From Guillardia theta CCMP2712 (taxonomy: Eukaryota; Cryptophyceae; Pyrenomonadales; Geminigeraceae): a stretch of 64,000 nucleotides of DNA. This document shows positions 55,421-64,000 of this stretch, one piece after another (position 1 is the stretch's first letter; each line of letters starts with the position of its first letter). The stretch lies in contig NW_005434661.1 of assembly GCF_000315625.1 (NCBI RefSeq), positions 311,069-375,068 on the forward strand, in the 5' to 3' direction. The position numbers were made by a program, and so were the translations under genes. The notes under the pieces were generated by a model, which was not told where the DNA came from, did no database searches, and saw only the letters and a list, made by a program, of their open reading frames with translations.

Positions 55421-56660
55421 GCCTGGCAGCGCTGCAGGTTTACGTTGCAGCCCAACACCTCATCCATGAAACAAAAATGTGCTTCTCCAACCTGTTGACA
55501 ACACTGCCATTGAAAAGTCACTCTCAACATCAACATAGCAGATGGGAATCGCTCCATAGAGGAATGGAGTCATTCGTCCTATTGTTTAAGACTTGTTTCA
55601 ATTAGTTCTATTCTTCGAAGACTATCTTTGCAAGTCTTCTCCCCAGGCAATCTTCTCTCCTTTAGGATGTCAAACATCCTCGATCCTCATAATACCGCCA
55701 CAGGGACTGAGCCACCCTTTCGCCTATCTATGTGTGTCCTCCTTCCATCTTGCCGTCCTTCTATCGCCTCACACCGCCTCCTCTTCTCCTGGTTCTCAGA
55801 TCCAGCCACCACCACCACCACCACCTCCTCCTCCTCCTCCTCCTCCTCCTCCTGCTTCTATCCGCTGCTCCAGTTCAACCTATCCCTCATGTCTCTATAA
55901 CACTCCTGAGCATTGCGGCTCTGGGTGTAGTACCAGTACCCCTACTTTTCCCTACAATAGTAGGGGTACGGTGATCATCCCACCCCACCTCCCCCTTGAT
56001 AGGCTCGACGAAAAAAGATTTCAAACTGAGATCGGCTGATGTTGAGTAATAATCTCCAGTACTACTATCGGATGTTGAGTAATAAATTGAGCTTGACTCG
56101 CCCCGGCTCGGAGTTTCGGGACTCGACGAAGTTCAGTGAAACTTGGCCCGGCCCGGCGCGGCCCGCCGGTCCCCCCGGGCCCCGGCGGGCCCGGGGGGAC
56201 TATTTACACACTGCTGTACAATGTACCTCCTACCCTCCCCACCCCCAACCCCCACATTTCGCCACAAGTACCCTGGGATCACCCTGCAAGGATCGTCGAC
56301 CCCTACCCCCTGCATTGTTCCCACGGAAGCGACTACCTACAACATGGCGGCGGACTGGGCAGCGTGAACAAGACCATGCTGAGTAAGGAGAGGAAGGGGA
56401 GGAGAGAGAGTTCAGATGCATCTAGGAGAAGGAGAGAAGTGCAGGACGAGGAGAGGGGGGAAGATGAAAGACGATAACGCGTGATAACGATGTCTACGAA
56501 GTGATGTTAGCAGAAATGAATTTAGAACAGGGTGTGTGTGGGATTGAAAGGAGGAAAGTCTAGCGCTAGTTAAAAGATAGTCATAACAAATCATTGGAGA
56601 TCGTTACGGCCGAGTAGATGCATGCTGAGAGGAGGCAGGGGAGAAGCAGTCTGTTGGTAG
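55421..56660. repeat. Intergenic repeats: (CCA)n/(CTC)n, GTACC element (B5) and GC-rich island (A4)
   Basis: (CCA)n(CTC)n simple sequence runs 55805-55855. GTACCCCTAC (55936-55945) and GTAGGGGTAC (55960-55969) form a perfect 10-bp inverted repeat with a 14-nt loop. A GC-rich island of CCCGGCCCGG, CCCCGGGCCC and CGGGCCCGGGG words runs 56095-56205, followed by more CCCACCCCC and GTACCC words to 56340. No supported exon is seen, except perhaps a small first exon near 56344 of the downstream phosphatase. Confidence 0.55.
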
Positions 56661-56689
56661 TGCCACGTTGCATGACCATATTCTGACCG

Positions 56690-57902
56690 AGAACTTCTCA
56701 CTTCAAACTGCAGCGGGGATCTTCAAGCTCGCTGAGACTCTAGGAGCTGTAGCTGTGTTGTCTTCATTCCTCGGGTTCTTATACCTGCCGTTCTCAACCT
56801 TGACATGGCTCAGATTCCAGGTATGCACATTCCTTCTTTCAAGTCGTGACTGAAGTAAATGTCAGGCACCTTTCTGCGTACTGACACTTTCCATCTTCTT
56901 CTGCATCCGTTTGCAAGTAATTACTCTCTTTTTCTCTCTCTTCTCCTTTCTCTCCGCTCTCTCTTCCCCAAGACCCTGCCTCAGTCTCGTTACTTCCATT
57001 GGTCGCGTTTTCGCCCTCGTTTCCTACCTCGCACCACCTTCCTCCACTACCTCACTTCCCATCCACTTGCACGCTCCTTCTCTGCCTGCCTTGCTCGTTT
57101 TCACTCCGTGCCCTGATGGCCTGACGCAGAAATCTTTGAAACATAAATCTGGATGGAATGGTTTCCATCACTCCCTCCACGAGCCCTGGAGAACTACGAT
57201 ACAGCTCCTTTCTGCACTTCAGACATGGCCAACAATCACCATCTGGATGACAGTGTCGTGCTTCACCAAGAGGCGATACTACGACTACGTACCGCTGCCG
57301 AGCGCGACCAAGGATAGGCCTCTGCTGTGGATCGGAGGCATGCCGCTGCCATGGCAAATCCGCGACATGCATTCTAAAGGTGAGGGAGGGAGTTTGGGGG
57401 GATCAGAGTGACGTGCGTATAGGAGTGACTGCGATCGTCAACATGTGCGAAGAATTTCCAGGTCACGAGTCGTTGTATGCAGACCTGGGGATAGACCAGT
57501 GCTGGCTACCCACCACAGACTACTGCAACGTGACCCCGGAGGTGATTGCCAAGGGAGTCGCTTTCATTCATCGGAAGATTCAGGTCTGTCCTCGTGCCTG
57601 CATCCTCTCTCAATTTGACGCCCTTCAAAGACTGGAGAATCCGTCTATGTCCACTGCAAGAGCGGCATAGGGAGATGCGCGATGGTGCTCGTGCCCTACC
57701 TGGCAAAGCACCAGCACATGTCGATCGAGGACGCAAACCGGTGGGCGAGAGAATACAGGCCGGTGAGCTTGAAACTCTTGTGTGATATGAGCAGCTTGTC
57801 ATGGTTGTGCTCCTGTGTCAGGCGCTGATTGGAGACGTCGGCAAGCGACCGGGTGTGATGAAGTATCTGGAGAAAGAGAACAACTCGGCTAAAATCAACT
57901 AG
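56690..57902 (+). CDS. Dual-specificity (PTP-type) phosphatase with membrane segment
   Basis: An exon with GIFKLAETLGAVAVLSSFLG and a hydrophobic stretch ends at about 56820 (TWLRFQ). Then comes a large exon (57130-57379) with YYDYVPLPSATKDRPLLW and IGGMPLPWQIRDMHSK; next GVTAIVNMCEEFPG, HESLYADLGIDQCWLP and GVAFIHRKIQ; then TGESVYVHCKSGIGRC with the active-site H-C-x5-R loop; finally EDANRWAREYRP and ALIGDVGKRPGVMKYLEKE, with the stop at 57900-57902. The catalytic Cys and Arg are present, and a likely general acid lies in PTTDYCN. The layout is like PTPMT1/PLIP-type lipid or protein phosphatases at membranes. The first coding exon is not resolved. Confidence 0.8.
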
Positions 57903-58042
57903 AAAGATCATGGCGGTTGAGGTTGAAACGCCGACCCTGACGATCTTGAACAAGTGTGAGCGACGATTTTCATGCTGTCATGAGCTAAAGGCTGCTGCCA
58001 GCGTGAAATCAATTATTTACATATGTGATGAATTATCTCGTG

Positions 58043-60102
58043 CTATCTTACACTGAAACGCATGCCTCTCCGCCCTGGTGACGAATTCTTATCCCTCATG
58101 CGCATGATCCTGTCCTTAGAGCATTGCGTGCAAAGAAGAGAGATCTTCGGTGAACCGCTCCGTGAGTTGCAACGCGGACAGAACGATGAAGAGCATGATA
58201 CACAAACTCGTGTCCTGAATGAGCATACTGTACATTTCAAGATTTCCTCTCCCGATTCTTCAAACGTCATCTTGGGAGAAGGGGACGAAGGGACATCTAT
58301 ATTGGGAAGCGACGAGGAGAAGGAGACTCCCCCTTGGAATGACACTTGAAAGACATCCTTCACGTAAAGCCTGGCTGCCGGGTAATGCTTTTCTCCCGAG
58401 TGAACGACTGCTGGCTCGCTCGCTTGTTTGTTGATCCTTCTGTTGTTCATCTCGCATTCGTACCTCTCGTGACTTTCAGTCTCCAGTGACTTGAACTTCT
58501 TCCCACATCCCAACCTGCACAGAACGAACCGATGGCTGCAATATCGCTGCAGGTGTGTTTGTAGATCCTTTGCCATCAGCTCAGAGGTGCACTGAAGGCA
58601 ATGAACCTCTCGATTGCTGCAAATCTTCTGCTGGTGCACTAAGATCTCTTTTGCGGGTATCGAGAGCCCGCAGCCAAGCTTACACGACACCAGTCGCTCT
58701 TGACAGAAGGTCTGCAGATGCTTGTCAAGGTTTGCGTGCTTCACATTCACTCCACACGATCTTGGGCATGCAACTTCTCGCTGACTGCAAACTTCCAAGT
58801 TATGATGCTGTTCTTCCCGGCTCTTCACGAGCTCATTACATAATTCACAAACGTATGATTGCTCTTCACATCCCGCCTTCTGGTGCATCTCGAGCTCCTG
58901 TGCCGTCATCTTGGTGTTGCACACGTTGCATTGCACTAATCGATTCGGACATCGCTCCAAGTGCTGGTCCAGATTCAGATTCTCGATGTGCAGGCCACAG
59001 CCAAGAGGGCAGGCTGCAGGTTTCGATTCGACGCTGCCTTCAGCTTCAGACTTGTCTCTCTTCTTCCTGATGTTTCTCGATGAATCCCACAACCTCACAT
59101 GTTTGTCCATGCAAGCTGCCACAATCATCTGCTTCTCCCTGAAACGCCCTTCACCTCTCGCAATCACCACAGCACTTCAGCTCACCTGGAGCATGCAAGG
59201 CTCATCACGGCATCGGTGGCTCCCCTGTGGAACTTCACGTGTCTCCCGGAGTTTATGTCCCATTGGATAACCGTGTTGTCCCTCGACTCCCAGAACCTGT
59301 TTCCGCACCCAGTGACCGCAAACTCGCCCAGGAAGCCACAACAGTTGACACTCTCCTGAAGCTCTCGGTCAGAGCCGAGCTCCTAAAACCTTGTCCCTCA
59401 CCTTATGACCCGACAAGGCCTGAATCAACTTTCCCCCCCTCAGGTCCCAGACTTTGGCCAGTTTGTCCGACCTAGGATGCAGACGTCATGGAAGAGAAGT
59501 TGAGTTGAGATCAGAGCGTCTCCTTACCCCCCCGTCAAACCATACAACCCGTCTTCGGTGACGTCACAGCAAGTAGCCCACCCATCATGCGCATCGATAG
59601 ACAGGAGCAGCCTGTCTTCCCGCCTTGCATCCCACACGACGATCTTCCCGTCCTTGCACACTCCGAGAAGTCTCGTGCCGTTGGGGATGAAGCAGCAGTC
59701 CAGAACTTCGTCTTGAGCTTCGAACGACTTGTAAATCCCCCTCCGGATATCCCACACCTTCAGAGTGAAATCTTCACTGGACGTCAAAGCCGTATGCATC
59801 TCTGTGCGGAGTTTGCATCCTGTAACTTTACCCTCATGTCCTAGCATCTCCGCCCTCTCCCTCCCAGTTTGAATGTCCACCAGCCTGGCTGCCCGCCCCC
59901 AGTCACCGAGCAGGATCGTTGCCGCCCCGTCGCCAAAACAGCAGCAGGACAACCTCTTGTTGGACTGGAACGCGATTGAGGAGGAGTCGTCTTCCAGGTT
60001 CCAGATCACGAGAGATCCTTCCACGGTTGTGGCTGCGACGAGACTCTCCTCCTCCGCAAGCGAGACTCCCGTCCCACCATGCCTCAACCCCTGTTGCCGC
60101 AT
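58043..60102 (-). CDS. WD40 / TRAF-type zinc finger protein
   Basis: WD repeats come first: LVAATTVEGSLVIWNLEDDS, GDWGRAARLVDIQTGRE, TALTSSEDFTLKVWDIRRG, GKIVVWDARREDRLLL, DKLAKVWDLRGGKLIQALSG, DNTVIQWDINSGRHVKFHRG and CMDKHVRLWDSS. A C-terminal exon (59130-58043) carries about five TRAF-type zinc fingers: CPLGCGLHIENLNLDQHLER, CPNRLVQCNVC, CPRSCGVNVKHANLDKHL, CKLGCGLSIPAKEILVH and CRLGCGKKF. It ends with a Cys-rich CTVCSFRTRVCVSC and CPRC segment. I set the start at Met 60102, but the frame stays open to about 60303, so an upstream start is possible. It is probably a signalling or ubiquitin-system scaffold. The domain order is the reverse of TRAF7. Confidence 0.85.
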
Positions 60103-60289
60103 CGGCGCCCTCGAACCCCCAAACGTCCAACCAGCCCCTGTCCTTCCGGGCAAGGCACAGGGCGCGGACACGCTGCCTTGCAGCTGCCTGGCCTCTCTGG
60201 ACTTAGAACGAGACTTAAAGAATCTCAGACCCTTGACTGTGACTGGCGATGGCGAAGTTGGTTGCGGCCCTAACCTGTCAAGTCTTGAG

Positions 60290-60500
60290 TAAAGAGAGTC
60301 CGATCAGGATCTCAGTGCCCGGTGACCGCCGGGCGGCCGGGTCGCTGCCGGTACCGGCCCGCGGGCTCACACCTCGGATCGGTCTACACCTTGGTCTGTA
60401 TGTACATAAACTGCAGTAGTGTGTTCGATCGGAAATTCCGGTCCGAGCCGCCAGGCCGATTTCGTACCAGGACATCCAACTAGCCTTAAGTGTTTGGTAC
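60290..60500. repeat. GC-rich dispersed element, copy A5
   Basis: It contains CGGTGACCGCCGGGCGGCC and CCGGTACCGGCCCGCGGGC words and CGGATCGG/CGATCGGAAATTCCGG palindromes, in a setting of average composition. It lies just upstream of the WD40-TRAF gene. Confidence 0.45.
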
Positions 60501-60789
60501 CCCAGGACCTCTTGAGGTCCCTAGCGCGAACGATCTCAACTCCGTTCCTCGGTATCTCACTGCACCGAATTATGTGCAACGTGTCGCCGCTGATTCACTC
60601 CACCTGAAAACCTCTCTTTTCAGTCTTCACAGGTTGAAAATCAGTCTTTTCGAATCCAAAGGATCGCATTGCTCAAGTTCACCTCCTTCCTCTGAGTCCC
60701 TTCGCTTCGCAGGCAGCGGATCCCCCCTGCTCTACGACCCCTCCTCTACCTCCCTCCTGCCTCCTCGCAATCTCCTGGCCTTCTCCATC

Positions 60790-61083
60790 ATCATGGTTGA
60801 GCATTGTCAGCAAATGCAAAAGGGCTTCTCAATGAAATTGCAGCACGTTGCCATGAGGGGATCAACAGCAGCAACAAGAAAGTTGCTCAAGGTAGAGTCG
60901 GACGGCTCTCAATGCTTGAGGAACATTTTGAACGCAAGGCAGCAGAGTCACATCCTTCAAAGTGGAGGAGGGAGGCCAGACACACTGCAGGCTCGTCTCA
61001 AGGGCACGGCATTGATTTGCGCGACACGGCTCTGTATCGAATGAATTTTTTATGTCCGTGTATCGATGGGAACGACCAGGTGT
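60790..61083 (+). CDS. Possible small helical protein exon
   Basis: The frame from about 60804 reads ANAKGLLNEIAARCHEG, INSSNKKVAQGRVGRLSMLE, EHFERKAAESHPSKWRRE and ends FLCPCIDGNDQV at 61085. A 3' splice site (CATTGTCAG) precedes it. The sequence looks protein-like and helical, but there is no partner exon with clear support and no family. It could be a tail exon of a short gene or chance. Confidence 0.3.
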
Positions 61084-61085
61084 AG

Positions 61086-62133
61086 TTGGCAGCTTCGAGG
61101 AGAGGTTCAAGCATTTGCCCTGCCAACCGTGAACGAAGATTCGGTTCGATGATCGGGAATCGTAGCATTGATGTCCGAGGCAACAAATTTCAGAATGATG
61201 ATTTTACAAAATTGTACCGTGATAGTACACAAAGAGTATGGCTGGTCCTGTGTTCATTGTTCATGAATAATGAATTTTCTGATAATCATGACGACCGTCA
61301 CATGAAACAACTTGCAACTCGTTGTTGAACTCCAATGTCAGACGTCTTTCTGAGCCTTGATTGGCCCTGAACGTCAAGTCTGACATCTTCGGAGTATTTG
61401 TTCCTGTCACGAGGGGTATCTGAGCGTCGAAGCGGCTTGACTCTGGCTGTTGTGACTCAATCAAGCCACATGCTAGAAGAACGAAGAGAAAGATAGACCC
61501 ATCCCCTATCGAGTCACGATGAACCAAGTGAAGCGAAGGTTGTAGGTTCAACGGTTGGCGAAAGGAGCTGCAGTTATCATAGCATCGTGAGCCAGGAGCG
61601 TCTGAAGACGTGCTAGTTTGCAACCAAGAGGTTTAGTTGCAGGGGACAAAGATGCTCGTGGGGATTTTGAGAAGAGGTAGGATAGTGATATGAGAAGAAT
61701 TGTATGATCGGTCCTGACCCCGTGAGCCTGTGATCACCTGCCGCACTGACTGTGACCAGTGACCGTACCCAGCACTAAGTGAGCCCGGCTCAGTCCACTG
61801 ACTCTCAGCGCCCTGCTCCTGGCCCCAGGCAGGGGCCCTGCTCAGTCTGCCGTGCTGCTCAGCAGGCTGCTCAGCTGGCTGCTCAGTGCCGGGCCATTGG
61901 GCTGAGGTGGGATGAGGGTCAATCGGCCTCCACAATGCGTCGGCTTAGAGGTAAGGGCGAAGAATGGAGGGAGGGAGAGGAAGAGAAGCAGCGTGGAAGG
62001 AAGAGACAGCTAGGAGGAGAGCGAACAGATAGTGAACGAACCAGGGAGGAAGAGAGTGAAGAGTTGCAGAGGAAGCGATTTCCAATGAGAGGGAGAGGGC
62101 AACTGCCGGAAATGAAACAGTAGCAATGGCATA
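61086..62133. other. Intergenic region with GC-rich CAGTGACC words (A6)
   Basis: 61086-61690 is of mixed composition with no supported exon. 61710-61930 is rich in CACTGACTGTGACCAGTGACC, CTGCTCAG and GCCCGGCTCAG words reminiscent of the 12.2-kb element. 61960-62100 is purine-rich simple sequence. Confidence 0.4.
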
Positions 62134-62575
62134 TCAGCCAACAAAGACGAATGAATCGAGACTGACAACAAGCTGTGTATGTTCCTGAGTTTCTTTCATC
62201 AGCTCCAGTTGCTCTTTTCTTGCTCGTCGTCGTAGGATGTTCGGCGTTCCAGCCCGCTCCCTCAGGTCCACCCATCACTTGAACAACTGCCCTTGCACAC
62301 CTGAAGAGCTCCAGGTTTCGGTTTGAGTTCAGCAAGGCGTAGCAGACTTGTTAGTGGTCATTCTTCAAGACTTCTGTCTTCGCCCCGCTCTCTTCATCGT
62401 CCTCGTCCGTTCCTCGGGAGGTGTTACGCTTCGGGCCAAGGGGTCGCTGGCAGGTAGGGTAAGGTGAAGCGAACAAGTGTGGGCTCACGTGGGGATGAAG
62501 CAAGGTGGAGGAGACCGGCGCAACAAATCTTGCAGATGTTCTTGCCAACATCTGGGAGGCGATCGCGCGCGTCAT
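62134..62575 (-). CDS. Possible small gene with mitochondrial-like presequence
   Basis: From ATG 62575 the minus strand reads MTRAIASQMLARTSARFVA, basic and without acids, like a mitochondrial presequence, then CQRPLGPK. An 83-nt intron with an ACTAAC branch-like site next to the acceptor would join LCYALLNSNRNLELFRCARA. A later frame, RARKEQLELMKETQEHTQLV, ends at 62134. It overlaps the 5' exon of the plus-strand DUF1415 gene in antisense, and the last junction is not in clear phase. Low confidence. Confidence 0.3.
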
Positions 62576-64000
62576 GGACAAGAAGACCGACGAAGTCGTC
62601 CTGTCGTTCCCGGCCTGCAAGGTAGCCATGTCGTCGTGGGAGAGCGAGCTGGCGCGCTCATGGAGGAGGGAAGAAGGCGTGACGGGCAGTGCAGGTGATC
62701 TCGAACCCGCTCGCAGTGAACAAGCTGGTTGGGCACCTGGAAGTCTGCAAGGATTGCTGCGAGTCGTTCGGGTCGACCGTGACGCTCCGAGTCATCTCGC
62801 GGGGGGAGCAGGAGTCTCCCTACTTCCAGATCAAAAGCATCCAGGGAACCGCCAACAGGTTGCGAGCCGATCCGCGCGATGTTTGCATGATGGGCTGCGA
62901 GCAGCGACGGGTTCGATGAGGATGACGACGATGACTGGGACATCTTGAGCAAGTGAGCAAGGGACTTCTTGTCTTGTGTGACTGCCTTGCAGGTATGCCG
63001 ATCTCCTCGATGGGGAGGAAACGACTCCTGCAGAGATCGAGCTGGAGAAGCTCACACAGGTGGGAAGGCGTTTCGGGAGAGCGAGGGAGNNNNNNNNNNN
63101 NNNNNNNNNNNNNNNNNNNNNNNNNNNNNNNNNNNNNNNNNNNNNNNNNNNNNNNNNNNNNNNNNNNNNNNNNNNNNNNNNNNNNNNNNNNNNNNNNNNN
63201 NNNNNNNNNNNNNNNNNNNNNNNNNNNNNNNNNNNNNNNNNNNNNNNNNNNNNNNNNNNNNNNNNNNNNNNNTCTCTCTCCCTATGACTCCCCACGTCTC
63301 CCTCCCTCCTCTCCTCCCTTCTCGTTATTTCCCTTGAGTATCGCCTCATCCCATGCAATGAAGCAGGGTGGAGCAGACCTCTCTTCGGAAGGATGGGGGA
63401 GGGGAGAGGGGGAGGGGAGAGGGGGAGGGAGAGAGGCCTGAAGACGGGTGAGAGGAAGAAAGGAGGGAAGAGGGGAGAGAGGGAGGAAGGGATAGAGGAG
63501 CAGTCGGCTTCAGAGATGTAGAAGTCCGCGCTCAGTCCGAGCAGGTGCCGGAGGACGACGCTGAGGTCCTCAAGATCATCCGTGACTGGGTCAACGTCAT
63601 CATCAGCGACATGGGCGTCTGCCCCTTCAGCCGGGTGAGAAGCGCTGCTCCTCTCCCCCCCGTCTCCTCAAGCTTCTCCTTCTCAGAGCGCGGACAAGGC
63701 AGGGCTGCCCCTCGGGCCCGTCCACTACTCCATCTCGCGCCAGAGCCGACCGGAGGAGATCTACTCCGAGTGAGGGGAGACGTCGAGGCTGTGGAGGAGC
63801 TGACCGACCTGTCCAGGTACTGGAAGGAAGTCAGCCTCCTCATCCAGCGGGACGAGTCTGATATCAGCACCACCCTCCACATCCTGCCCAACTTCTACAT
63901 CGGTAGGAGGCACCGGGGCTGTCGACTCGCTTCCTCCTCCCTGACCTGTTGGCTACAGGCAACTGCGAGGCCTTTACGAGCTTCACCGACACGCTCTCTC
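62505..64000 (+). CDS. DUF1415-domain protein (3' partial)
   Basis: A 3' splice site precedes GTGGAGGAG at 62505; the exon reads LADVLANIWEAIARVMDKKT and VVLSFPACK. The next exon (about 62698) gives VISNPLAVNKLVGHLEVCKD, CESFGSTVTLRVISRG and QESPYFQIKSIQ. Then come an acidic DEDDDDDWDILS and KYADLLDGEETTPAEIELEK. After the gap, VPEDDAEVLKIIRDWVN, ISDMGVCPFSR, LPLGPVHYSISRQSRPEEIY, YWKEVSLLIQRDESDISTTL, HILPNFYI and NCEAFTSFTDTLS run to the window edge. The C-P-F motif and the (E/S)-T-T-L-x-x-x-P motif fit DUF1415, a domain of unknown function found in bacteria and plastid-bearing eukaryotes. The upstream start and the 3' end are missing. Confidence 0.65.
63090..63272. other. Assembly gap (183 N)
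   Basis: 183 unknown bases within the intron between the EIELEK exon and the next DUF1415 exon. The flanks are CT- and GA-rich simple sequence. Confidence 0.99.

Noticed and set aside
1-64000. Prokaryotic operon interpretation
   Set aside because: Conserved proteins are interrupted throughout by GT-AG introns whose removal restores family motifs; no operon-like spacing or ribosome binding sites.

Overview
This is eukaryotic nuclear DNA, gene dense and intron rich. Introns are mostly about 40-200 nt, GT-AG with some GC-AG, and genes lie on both strands with short spacers. Several proteins start with a signal peptide followed closely by a Phe-containing transit-like stretch (RlmH at 42419, a TraB-like protein at 47671). 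That pattern is typical of secondary red plastids. Together with an intraflagellar transport gene, about 50% GC and the very short introns, it suggests a cryptophyte alga such as Guillardia theta. The organism is an inference; no marker gene in the window proves it. Gene models were read by hand from frames and splice sites, so 5' ends and small exons are less certain than the domains.

Layout. 0-6 kb: a protein with F-x-P-x-I motifs (+, 5' end outside), a metallo-beta-lactamase-fold phosphodiesterase (-) and, divergent from it, a ubiquitin-like/TPR/SGNH-hydrolase protein (+). 6-11.6 kb: one long minus-strand gene with coiled coils, near-identical 174-bp tandem repeats, a Tudor-like domain and a C-terminal KH domain. 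12.2-12.85 kb: the first of several GC-rich dispersed elements. 13-23.5 kb (+): a coiled-coil protein, a quinone-oxidoreductase/WW/PDZ fusion and an ABC1/ADCK-type mitochondrial kinase. 23.6-28.1 kb (-): a RING-PHD protein and a TPR protein. 28.4-30 kb (+): a multi-pass membrane protein. 30.1-35.3 kb: two paralogous SAM-domain membrane proteins, head to head around a block of GTACCC/ACCCC-rich repeat DNA. 35.4-38.1 kb (-): TRM6, the tRNA m1A58 methyltransferase subunit. 38.8-45.8 kb: a DHHC acyltransferase (+), a Pro/Met-rich coiled-coil protein (-), a plastid-type RlmH rRNA methyltransferase (+) and a sarcosine/dimethylglycine methyltransferase (+). 46-50.1 kb (-): a TraB-like plastid protein and IFT54. 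50.2-53.2 kb (+): a GH20 hexosaminidase. 53.2-55.4 kb (-): a disordered unknown protein. 56.7-57.9 kb (+): a dual-specificity phosphatase. 58-60.1 kb (-): a WD40/TRAF-zinc-finger protein. From 62.5 kb to the end: a DUF1415-type gene that runs off the window.

The genes do not form one pathway; they are ordinary neighbours serving RNA modification, plastid and mitochondrial function, cilia, osmolyte synthesis, lipid modification and signalling. The least explained material is (a) two families of dispersed non-coding repeats that recur at gene boundaries, (b) the SAM-membrane paralogue pair, and (c) several unusual domain fusions.
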